From: Stenotrophomonas nematodicola | GTDB lineage: Bacteria > Pseudomonadota > Gammaproteobacteria > Xanthomonadales > Xanthomonadaceae | Direction of reading: 5' to 3' | Assembly: GCF_009467805.1 (NCBI RefSeq) | Contig: NZ_WIAY01000001.1 | Location: forward strand, 124,001 to 188,000 | Length of the DNA stretch: 64,000 bases | Shown: piece by piece, positions 6,747 to 13,524 of the stretch | Layout of the letters: every line of letters begins with the position of its first letter | Position numbering within the stretch: position 1 is the first letter of the stretch | The notes under the pieces: model-generated | Seen by the model: only the letters and a program-made list of their open reading frames with translations | What the model was told of the DNA's origin: nothing | Database searches by the model: none | Made by a program: the position numbers and the translations under genes

Positions 6747-7811
6747 ATGGCTGTGAAGCAGGAGAGTCTGGTGCAGGCGGCCATCATGGCGTCGCTGGAG
6801 GTCTACGGCGACCGCAACGCCGTGCATACCGATGTCTTTGCGCCCTACGCCAATCAGCAGGGCTACACGGGCGGCAAGTATCCGGGGGACATCATTGGCC
6901 TGCTCGACGGTGCGCGGATCCTGCTGCTGGAGGTCAAAGAGCTGGACTATAAGGCGGCCGTCCCCGTTCTGAAGCAGTTTGATCTCCTCCAGCACCTTCA
7001 CTACTGCTGGCTGGAGCAGTGTGGGGTTGATGTGCAGTACGCCTACGCCGCCCGCGCAACGATGGCGTACTTCGCGCCTTTGCGGCGCCGCGAGTGGCCG
7101 TATTCCACGCTACATGTCACGCATGTCGCGCCGCCGGGAAAGTTGATGGATTCGATGGCAGGCATCAGTGCGAAGCGACCTGCGATTGAAGCGCACAAGA
7201 ATCTACTTGACTGGCTGCTTTCCCCTTCATCTGTATCGACGGCGTCTGCAGCCGCGCACGTGATGCTTCTTGCATCAAGCGCGGCGGATCTGACCGCGTC
7301 CGTACTGATCGTTCATACCCGGGCTGGCGCGTTGATTGCGATGCCGGCGGTTGGAGTACGTGCTGCGCTGAAGAAGGTGTTGAAGAAGCCATTGGAGGAC
7401 AAAGATCTCCAGCGCAGGGTTGAAGCTGTACGGGATGAAATCCGGGCCCAGAAAGAAGAATATGAGGAGAAGCAGAAGCATCTGGATCAGCGGATCGATG
7501 CGCTGGCGCACGAACTCGAGCGGAAGAGCGGAGGCCCCTCGGGCCCCAAGCCCACCAAAAAGGCGCGGAAGGAGTTCAGGAAGCAGGCTCGCGAGCAGAT
7601 CCTGAAGGGAATATTGAGTGACATGTTCCCTGAGGCAGTCAGTGATCCGGACAGCGATCCGAGCAATGATCCGAGCAATGATCCGAGCAATGATCCGAGC
7701 AATGATCCGAGCAGTGATCCGAGCAGTGATCCGAGTAGTGATCCGGACAATCCGAGTGGCACTGCGGGCCGCGCTTTCCCTAGCACTACGCGCCGGAAGC
7801 CAGGGCCTTAA
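6747..7811 (+). CDS. PD-(D/E)XK nuclease-like protein with DPSN repeat
   Basis: The 354-residue protein is not recognised as a named family. Start 6747 is chosen because AGGGA ends six bases upstream; the ATG at 6741 lies directly on it. Residues 18-64 read E18, then G-D48 in YPGDIIGLLDG, then E62-V-K64 in LLLEVKEL: the E...D...ExK layout of a PD-(D/E)XK nuclease core, with D48 and ExK 14 residues apart. Residues ~210-265 are a charged coiled coil, followed by a Lys/Arg-rich segment and a tail of repeated Asp-Pro-Ser-Asn units. It is divergent from the R-body operon and could be an independent defence or competition nuclease. Function is inferred from motifs only. Confidence 0.7.
   Translation: MAVKQESLVQAAIMASLEVYGDRNAVHTDVFAPYANQQGYTGGKYPGDIIGLLDGARILLLEVKELDYKAAVPVLKQFDLLQHLHYCWLEQCGVDVQYAYAARATMAYFAPLRRREWPYSTLHVTHVAPPGKLMDSMAGISAKRPAIEAHKNLLDWLLSPSSVSTASAAAHVMLLASSAADLTASVLIVHTRAGALIAMPAVGVRAALKKVLKKPLEDKDLQRRVEAVRDEIRAQKEEYEEKQKHLDQRIDALAHELERKSGGPSGPKPTKKARKEFRKQAREQILKGILSDMFPEAVSDPDSDPSNDPSNDPSNDPSNDPSSDPSSDPSSDPDNPSGTAGRAFPSTTRRKPGP
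7644..7751 (+). repeat. 12-bp tandem repeat, nine units
   Basis: Nine consecutive 12-base units of the form GATCCGAGCAAT occur in frame. Units 2-5 are identical, 6-7 read GATCCGAGCAGT, 8 reads GATCCGAGTAGT, and the first and last carry GGAC. They encode a DPSN/DPSS peptide repeat at the C terminus of the nuclease-like protein. The 12-base length preserves frame, so slippage would change tail length without loss of the protein. Confidence 0.95.
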
Positions 7812-7844
7812 GGCCACGCTGCTTCTGCAACGAGAGGGAACGAA

Positions 7845-8966
7845 ATGCACCAACCATCGTTGAAACGCGCCTTCTTCCTGGCGGCGGGGCTGCTATGCAC
7901 AGGTCTTTCAGTGGCCGCCGAGCCACCACCGCCTGCCACGCCCACCACTGGCATCCGCCACGTGCAGGCGTTCGATCTGCCGGTGTCGCCGTATCTGAGT
8001 GCCGAGGCCACGGCCAGCGTCATCAACGCCATCAGTCGCGGCGATCCCACCGCGAAGATGGACAACCCAACCCTGCTCAAGGCGCTGCCGGAGCTTCGGC
8101 GGGGCACGGAAGCGTGGGCGGAAGCCGAAGTAGCCGCATTGCAGGAACGGTATCCGGTCACCCTGCACCCGGAAAACTGGAACGGCGTGCGCGTGGTGCG
8201 CGTGCAACCGCGCAGCGCGCCGACCTCGCCGGCGCGGCAACGCCTGCTGATCGAGCTGCACGGCGGCGCATTCGTGTTCGGCAGCGCCAACGGCCTGGGC
8301 CTGATGGAGGCGATCCCACTGGCCGCGATGACCGGTGCCACGGTGGTGGCGGTGGAGTATCGGATGGGGCCGGAACATCGGTTCCCCGCCGCCAGCGAAG
8401 ACGTGGCGGCGGTGTACCGCGCCGCGCTGGAACGGTTCCCGGCACGCCATATCGGCCTGTTCGGCTGCTCGGCGGGCGGTGTGCTGACCGGCGAATCGCT
8501 GGCCTGGTTTGCCAGGGAGACGCTGCCGATGCCGGGGGCGGCGGGGCTGTTCTGCGCCGGCGGCGACGCGCGCTACGGCGGTGATACCCGCTATGTGGCG
8601 GCTGCGCTCAACGATGCGCTGCTGCCGCACGCCGACGGCACCTTGCCGATTGCGGAAGACCTGTACTACGGCGAGGTGGATTTCCATGACCCGCTGGTGT
8701 CGCCGGTGTTCTCCGATGCGGTGCTCGCACAGTTCCCGCCAACGTTGTTTATCACCGCCACGCGCGCGGCCGAGCTCAGCAACGTGGCCTACACCCATTC
8801 GCGCCTGGTCGATCTGGGGCGCACCTCGGATCTGCATGTCTGGGACGGGCTGGGGCACGCCTTCCACCTGGACGCCCGGCTGCCCGAGAGCCAGCAGGCC
8901 TATCGGGTGATGGCGCGCTTTTTTGCGCGCCACCTGGATATGACGCTGCCGGAGCCGGAGCCGTAG
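7845..8966 (+). CDS. Secreted HSL-family esterase/lipase
   Basis: A 373-residue alpha/beta hydrolase with an N-terminal signal peptide (AFFLAAGLLCTGLSVAA, cleavage near residue 25). It has the hormone-sensitive-lipase family oxyanion motif HGGAF at 139-143 and the nucleophile elbow GCSAGG with Ser209. The late GLGHAF supplies the catalytic His, and an Asp in the preceding segment would complete the triad. It hydrolyses small acyl esters by family; the true substrate is unknown. AGAGGG lies 6-7 bases before the ATG. It starts 33 nt after the nuclease-like gene, so read-through is possible. Confidence 0.85.
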   Translation: MHQPSLKRAFFLAAGLLCTGLSVAAEPPPPATPTTGIRHVQAFDLPVSPYLSAEATASVINAISRGDPTAKMDNPTLLKALPELRRGTEAWAEAEVAALQERYPVTLHPENWNGVRVVRVQPRSAPTSPARQRLLIELHGGAFVFGSANGLGLMEAIPLAAMTGATVVAVEYRMGPEHRFPAASEDVAAVYRAALERFPARHIGLFGCSAGGVLTGESLAWFARETLPMPGAAGLFCAGGDARYGGDTRYVAAALNDALLPHADGTLPIAEDLYYGEVDFHDPLVSPVFSDAVLAQFPPTLFITATRAAELSNVAYTHSRLVDLGRTSDLHVWDGLGHAFHLDARLPESQQAYRVMARFFARHLDMTLPEPEP

Positions 8967-8981
8967 CCGCCCGCTACCGAC

Positions 8982-9020
8982 CGCCGTGCATACGGAGTGC
9001 ACACAGTCGTATGCACGGCG
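8982..9020. terminator. Strong inverted repeat after the esterase gene
   Basis: CGCCGTGCATACG and its exact reverse complement CGTATGCACGGCG (13-bp arms) flank a 13-nt loop. It lies 15 bases past the esterase stop. There is no T-run, so it may be a transcript-stabilising hairpin or a REP-like element rather than a standard terminator. Confidence 0.55.
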
Positions 9021-9089
9021 CTTACATGGCATTGCCTACGGTGGGACACGGGCGCTACGGCAGCCCGTTTCCCGCAGAAGGAGTCAACC

Positions 9090-9503
9090 ATGAACCCCAA
9101 CATCCCCGAAGGCACCCTGATCATCGTCGCTGACGGCGGCTCTGCCCGCGTGTTCACCAACGTGGGCACCCGCCACGCGCCGGTACTCAAGCAGCAGGAC
9201 GAACTGAAGGTGCAGGACATCAGTGAACACGGGGTATCGGGGCAGGGCCCGTCCGGCTCGATGCCGCAGGACATGAGCATTGCCCAGCTCAACGAGGCCA
9301 CGTTCGCCAAGCAGCTGGCCGCGCAGTTGAACGAGGATGCGCTGAAGAACCGCTATGCGCACCTGATTCTGATCGCCGACCCGCAGACGCTGGGCCGGAT
9401 CCGCCCGCAGCTGCACAAGGAGACCCAGGCGCGGCTGCTTCAGGACATCGCCAAGGACCTCACCAATGCGCCGCTGGAAGACATCCAGCGCGCACTCGGG
9501 TAA
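9090..9503 (+). CDS. Host-attachment-type (baeRF-like) protein
   Basis: The 137-residue protein matches the family annotated as 'protein required for attachment to host cells', related to bacterial eRF1-like (baeRF) proteins. It opens IPEGTLIIVADGGSARVFTNVG, with the typical ADG/GSARVF strand, and has HLILIADPQTLGRIRPQLHKET near the C terminus, both hallmarks of the family. AAGGAG precedes the ATG by seven bases. It is cytoplasmic, with no signal peptide. The attachment role comes from the family name and is not demonstrated. A thioredoxin-like gene follows after 6 nt and is likely co-transcribed. Confidence 0.8.
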   Translation: MNPNIPEGTLIIVADGGSARVFTNVGTRHAPVLKQQDELKVQDISEHGVSGQGPSGSMPQDMSIAQLNEATFAKQLAAQLNEDALKNRYAHLILIADPQTLGRIRPQLHKETQARLLQDIAKDLTNAPLEDIQRALG

Positions 9504-9509
9504 TCACTG

Positions 9510-9836
9510 ATGGCTTTCGCGCGCGACGCCGTCGCCGTCGAGCCCGAGGCGGCCAGCATTGCGGCCAGCGAAGGCTGGCTGCTGCTGGAGTTCGGGGCGC
9601 CGTGGTGTGGGCACTGCATCGCGGCGCAACCGGCGCTGCAGGCGTTGGCTGATGGCCAGGCGCTTGCCCACGTGAAGGTCGAAGACGGCAAGGGGCGTCC
9701 GCTGGGGCGCGCCTTCCGGGTAACGCTCTGGCCCACGGTGGTTCTGCTCCACGATGGGCAGGAGCGGGCGCGGGTGGTGCGGCCTCGCGACAGCGACGAT
9801 CTGGGCCCGCTGCTGGCGGCACTGGCACGGGGGTGA
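9510..9836 (+). CDS. Thioredoxin-like protein
   Basis: The 108-residue protein has a thioredoxin fold signature: LLLEFGAPWCGHCIAAQPAL with the redox pair Cys33-Gly-His-Cys36, and the cis-proline loop LWPTVVLL. A CGHC active site is more oxidising than the CGPC of classical thioredoxin. No signal peptide is seen, so it is probably cytoplasmic. It follows the attachment-type gene by 6 nt, suggesting an operon. Partner and substrate are unknown. Confidence 0.85.
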   Translation: MAFARDAVAVEPEAASIAASEGWLLLEFGAPWCGHCIAAQPALQALADGQALAHVKVEDGKGRPLGRAFRVTLWPTVVLLHDGQERARVVRPRDSDDLGPLLAALARG

Positions 9837-9848
9837 ATTGGCATTTAT

Positions 9849-9869
9849 CCCCAATTTGGCCAAAAGGGG
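9849..9869. promoter_or_regulatory. Palindromic operator of the Phd/zeta operon
   Basis: The perfect palindrome TTTGGCCAAA (9855-9864) is flanked by CCCC (9849-9852) and GGGG (9866-9869) and directly abuts a -10-like TATAGT at 9870-9875. It lies about 40 bases before the antitoxin start. Phd/YefM antitoxins usually repress their own promoter through such a palindrome, so this is the likely autoregulatory site. Confidence 0.55.
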
Positions 9870-9905
9870 TATAGTGACCCCAAGACCCGCCTGCTGGAGC
9901 CTGCC

Positions 9906-10247
9906 ATGACCCTTCCCCTGGATGTCCCTGGCCTGGAAAAGGCCACCGCCTCGTCGGTCAAAACCCGTGGCTGGCCGAGCCTGATGCGCACCGTCCGCGA
10001 GAAGCAGGCGCTGGTGATCACCAACCACAACCACCCCGAAGCGGTGATCGTGGACATCAAGGCATACCAGGAGCTGCTGGCGAAGGCGGCCGGTGCCGAT
10101 GGTGATGAACGTCCGGGAGAGCTGGAACGGTTGCGGGCCGAATTTGACACCCGCCTGGCCAGCCTGGGCCGCGACGGGGGCCTGGGCAAGGTGATGGGCC
10201 AGCCGATCCGCCGCGGCCGCAAGGTCACGCTCGGCCCGTCTCTCTGA
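9906..10247 (+). CDS. Phd/YefM-type antitoxin
   Basis: The 113-residue protein resembles Phd/YefM antitoxins. The N-terminal half has the SLMRTVREKQALVITNHNHPEAVIVDIKAYQELL pattern (DNA-binding strand-helix with the typical 'I-T-x-[NH]-[GN]-x-P-x-A-V-[IL]-[IV]' core). The C-terminal half, residues ~70-113, is more basic and flexible, as expected for a toxin-neutralising tail. It precedes the zeta-toxin gene by 3 nt and has a palindromic operator upstream. A Phd antitoxin with a zeta toxin departs from the classical epsilon/zeta pairing. Confidence 0.8.
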   Translation: MTLPLDVPGLEKATASSVKTRGWPSLMRTVREKQALVITNHNHPEAVIVDIKAYQELLAKAAGADGDERPGELERLRAEFDTRLASLGRDGGLGKVMGQPIRRGRKVTLGPSL

Positions 10248-10250
10248 CCC

Positions 10251-10880
10251 GTGGGGCGGATCCTGGTGCTGGCCGGCGTCAATGGCGCCGGCAAGAGCTC
10301 GCTGCTGGGCACGTGGCTTGAGGAAGACGGGTTGTCCTGGTTCAACCCGGACACCTTCACCCGCTGCCTGGTCGACCAGGGCTGGGCGCTCGACGCGGCC
10401 AATGCGGCGGCCTGGAACGAAGGCGCGCGCCGCCTGCGCGAGGCGATGGCGGACGGCAGCGACTTCGCCTTCGAGACCACCCTCGGCGGCAATACCATTC
10501 CGCGCCTGCTGCGCGACGCCTGCACCACCCACGAGGTGGAAATCTGGTTCTGCGGGCTGGACAGCGTGGCGCTGCACATCGAGCGGGTGGCGGCACGGGT
10601 CAGCGCAGGGGGGCACGATATCCCGCACGACAAGATCCGTGCGCGGTTCGATTCCGCGCGCGAGAACCTGCTGGACCTGCTGCCCCACCTGGCCACGCTG
10701 CACGTGTACGACAACAGTGCACCCCCCGATGCGCAGGGCAGGGTGGAGCCACTTCCGTTGCTGCAGATGGACCGCAGCGGGCTGCACTACCCGGTCTCGG
10801 TGATCGAACTGCTGCAGACGCCGGACTGGGCCAAGCCGATCGTGATGCGCGCAATGGAACTGCACGCCGCAGGCGATTGA
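10251..10880 (+). CDS. Zeta-toxin family kinase
   Basis: The 209-residue protein starts at GTG and belongs to the zeta-toxin/UDP-GlcNAc kinase P-loop family. Visible are a Walker A GVNGAGKSS at residues 9-17, the FNPD segment after the second strand, ETTLGG (substrate-side), and the RVAARVSAGGHDIP motif with catalytic and phosphate-binding Arg residues typical of zeta proteins. Family members phosphorylate UDP-N-acetylglucosamine and poison wall synthesis, though some phosphorylate other small molecules. It is coupled to the Phd-like antitoxin 3 nt upstream. A terminator-like hairpin follows. Confidence 0.85.
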   Translation: MGRILVLAGVNGAGKSSLLGTWLEEDGLSWFNPDTFTRCLVDQGWALDAANAAAWNEGARRLREAMADGSDFAFETTLGGNTIPRLLRDACTTHEVEIWFCGLDSVALHIERVAARVSAGGHDIPHDKIRARFDSARENLLDLLPHLATLHVYDNSAPPDAQGRVEPLPLLQMDRSGLHYPVSVIELLQTPDWAKPIVMRAMELHAAGD

Positions 10881-10900
10881 TGCGCTGAGAGAACCGTGAG

Positions 10901-10924
10901 AAACCGCTGAAAATCCAGCGGTTT
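10901..10924 (+). terminator. Hairpin terminator after the zeta-toxin gene
   Basis: AAACCGCTG and CAGCGGTTT form a perfect 9-bp stem with a 6-nt loop, 20 bases past the toxin stop. The 3' arm ends in TTT. It fits a short intrinsic terminator for the toxin-antitoxin operon. Confidence 0.6.
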
Positions 10925-11076
10925 CCTGTAATGCATGCCCGTCACTCGGTCACCCTTCCTGCCGTGACCTCGGATGCTTCCCGGCCGCACACACGGCCGG
11001 CGTGAGTCCCGCACAGGCGGCGCCCCATGCACTGCAGCATGCGGGCGTCGCCAGCCGGTGCTAGGATCGGATCAAC

Positions 11077-11096
11077 TTGAATCGATCTAAATTCAA
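11077..11096. promoter_or_regulatory. Inverted-repeat operator before the GH92 gene
   Basis: TTGAAT and ATTCAA are perfect inverted arms separated by 8 bases, ending 4 bases before the chosen ATG at 11101. In sugar-hydrolase genes such sites usually bind a LacI- or GntR-type repressor. The location over the translation start region fits repression. No regulator gene is adjacent. Confidence 0.45.
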
Positions 11097-11100
11097 CACC

Positions 11101-13455
11101 ATGACAAAGACGGGGACGGTGCGGTGGTGGGGGCTCGCGGTCGGAGCGATGCTGGTGGCCGGAGCGGCAGGGGCAGCACCGTCGACAGTGGGCGAACGCG
11201 CCTACGCGGCGGTCGATCCCTTCATCGGCACGGGCGGAGAAGGGCACACGTATCCCGGCGCCACGGTGCCGTTTGGCATGGTCCAGCTCAGCCCGGATAC
11301 GCGCATCCAGCCGCGTGAGAAAGCCTATGGCTGGGCCGCAGGGTACCGCTACGACGACACCAGCATCGTCGGCTTCTCGCACACGCACTTTTCCGGCAGC
11401 GGCCACTCCGACCTGGGCGATGTTCTGGTGATGCCGTTCACCGGTGACCCCGGTCTCGAGCGCGGCGACCCGGACAAACCCCGCAGCGGCTACGCCTCGC
11501 GCTTCCATCACGACAACGAAAAGGCCGAGCCCGGCTACTACGCGGTCACCCTGGACGACTACGGGGTGCGAGCCGAGCTGACCGCCAGTGCGCGCACCGG
11601 CGTGCACCGTTACACCTACCCGCGCGGTGCGCAGGCGCGCGTGCTGCTCGACCTGCGTACCAGCCTGTACGACTACCCGGGCAAGATCCTGTGGTCGCGC
11701 CTGCGTCTGCGCGCCGATGGCACCCTGACCGGCTTCCGTGAAACCCGCGGCTGGGCACCCGGGCGGCAGCTGTACTTCGCGATGCGCTTCTCGCGGCCGC
11801 TGACCGGCCATGCGCTGCACAACACCGAGACGGACATCGCCTACAAGGGCTTCCCGCCGCCGGGTCACACCGATCCCACCCAGCGCCCGCAGATCGAAGG
11901 CCGCCAGCTGGTCGGCACTTTCGATTTCGGCAGACTCGATGCGCCGCTGGTGGTCAGCGTGGCGATCTCGTCGGTGAGCGAGGACGGCGCCATCGCCAAT
12001 CTCGATAGCGAAGCAGGCGACCAGAATTTCGACCGTGTCCGTGCCGAGGCGAAACAGCAGTGGACCCAGGCACTGTCGGCCATCGAGATAGACGCCCCGG
12101 AACATGACCGGCGCAGCGCCTACACCGCGCTGTATCACAGCCTGCTCGGCCCGACCCTGTTCATGGACGTGGATGGCCAGTACCGCGGTGCCGACAATGC
12201 GGTGCACCGCGCCGAAGGGTATACGAACTACTCGACCTTCTCGCTGTGGGATACCTACCGGGCGCTGCACCCGCTGCTCACGCTGGTGCAGCCGGAGAAG
12301 CGCAACAGCGACGTCGTCAACTCGCTGCTGGCGCACCAGCAGCACAGCCCGTATGGCATGTTGCCGGTGTGGGCGTTCCACGGCCAGGAAACGTGGTGCA
12401 TGATCGGCTACCACGCTGTACCGGTGATCGCCGACGCCTACATCAAGGGCATCCGCGGCTTTGACGCCGACAAGGCGCTCGCCGCGATGGTGGCCACCGC
12501 CAACTACGGCCCCTACGACGGCATCGCGCAGTACCGCGAACTGGGCTGGGTGCCGATCGACGAGGAGGGCGAGGCCGCCAGCAAGACCCTCGAGTACGCC
12601 TTCGACGACTGGACCATCGCACGCATGGCGCAGGCAATGGGCCGCAAGGATGTGCAGACCACCTTCGATGCACGCGCCGGCAACTGGCGGCACGCCTTCG
12701 ATCCGGACACCGGCTTCATGCGCGCCCGCAAGCGCGACGGCAGTTTCCGTACCCCGTTCGATCCCAGCGCCAGCGGCTATGGCACCGACTACACCGAAGG
12801 CAACGCCTGGCAGTATTCCTGGTACGTACCGCAGGACGTCGCCGGACTGGCCGCTGCGCATGGCGGCAGCGAAAAGCTGCTTGCCCGGCTGGACCAGGTG
12901 TTCGACGCCAAGGTGGACCCGTCCATCTTCGAGCACATGGAAGACATCACCGGGTTGATCGGCTGGTACGCGCACGGCAACGAACCCAGCCATCACGTCG
13001 CCTATCTCTACGCGTATGCCGGCCAGCCGTGGCGTACCCAGGCCCGCCTGAAGCAGATCATGGACACCCAGTACGCCGACCGCCCGGATGGGCTGGCCGG
13101 CAACGACGATCTCGGCCAGATGTCGGCGTGGTACGTGTTCACTGCGCTGGGCTTCTACCCGGTGGCACCCGGCAGTGGCGAGTACATCATCGGCCGCCCG
13201 TTCCTGCCGAAGGCGGCACTTCACCTGCCCAACGGCCGTACCTTCACCGTCATTGCCGATGGATTGGACCCGGCGCACGGCTACGTGGGCGCGGTGACCC
13301 TGAATGGTGCACCGCTGCAGCGCACCTTCCTGCGCCACGACGAGATCATGGCGGGCGGGGAACTGCGCTTCACCCTGCAGGCCGCGCCGAACACCGCGTG
13401 GCCGGCACAGGGCAGCGAGCAGCCGTACTCGATGTCCACCACCCGGGCGCAGTGA
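11101..13455 (+). CDS. GH92 family glycoside hydrolase (alpha-mannosidase type), secreted
   Basis: The 784-residue protein has a signal peptide (WWGLAVGAMLVAGAAGA) and then the GH92 N-terminal signature DPFIGTGGEGHTYPGATVPFGMVQLSPDT. Further family landmarks are GFSHTHFSGSGHSDLGD, FSLWDTYRALHPLLTL, GNEPSHHVAYLYAYAGQPWRTQ and AGNDDLGQMSAWYVFTALGFYPVAPGS. GH92 enzymes are calcium-dependent exo-alpha-mannosidases acting on N-glycan or mannan side chains, probably in the periplasm here. ATG 11101 is preferred over a TTG at 11077 because it begins a normal signal peptide. No strong ribosome-binding site is seen. An inverted repeat operator lies just upstream. The next gene starts 70 nt downstream. 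Confidence 0.92.
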   Translation: MTKTGTVRWWGLAVGAMLVAGAAGAAPSTVGERAYAAVDPFIGTGGEGHTYPGATVPFGMVQLSPDTRIQPREKAYGWAAGYRYDDTSIVGFSHTHFSGSGHSDLGDVLVMPFTGDPGLERGDPDKPRSGYASRFHHDNEKAEPGYYAVTLDDYGVRAELTASARTGVHRYTYPRGAQARVLLDLRTSLYDYPGKILWSRLRLRADGTLTGFRETRGWAPGRQLYFAMRFSRPLTGHALHNTETDIAYKGFPPPGHTDPTQRPQIEGRQLVGTFDFGRLDAPLVVSVAISSVSEDGAIANLDSEAGDQNFDRVRAEAKQQWTQALSAIEIDAPEHDRRSAYTALYHSLLGPTLFMDVDGQYRGADNAVHRAEGYTNYSTFSLWDTYRALHPLLTLVQPEKRNSDVVNSLLAHQQHSPYGMLPVWAFHGQETWCMIGYHAVPVIADAYIKGIRGFDADKALAAMVATANYGPYDGIAQYRELGWVPIDEEGEAASKTLEYAFDDWTIARMAQAMGRKDVQTTFDARAGNWRHAFDPDTGFMRARKRDGSFRTPFDPSASGYGTDYTEGNAWQYSWYVPQDVAGLAAAHGGSEKLLARLDQVFDAKVDPSIFEHMEDITGLIGWYAHGNEPSHHVAYLYAYAGQPWRTQARLKQIMDTQYADRPDGLAGNDDLGQMSAWYVFTALGFYPVAPGSGEYIIGRPFLPKAALHLPNGRTFTVIADGLDPAHGYVGAVTLNGAPLQRTFLRHDEIMAGGELRFTLQAAPNTAWPAQGSEQPYSMSTTRAQ

Positions 13456-13524
13456 ACCGCGCGGCCGTATGATCGGAGGATGGCGGCAGCGCAGCGCCAT
13501 CCTCCCGATCAGCAAGGACGCCCC

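Noticed and set aside
7644..7751. Short tandem repeats considered as a CRISPR array
   Set aside because: Units are 12 bp with no spacers and lie in frame inside a gene.
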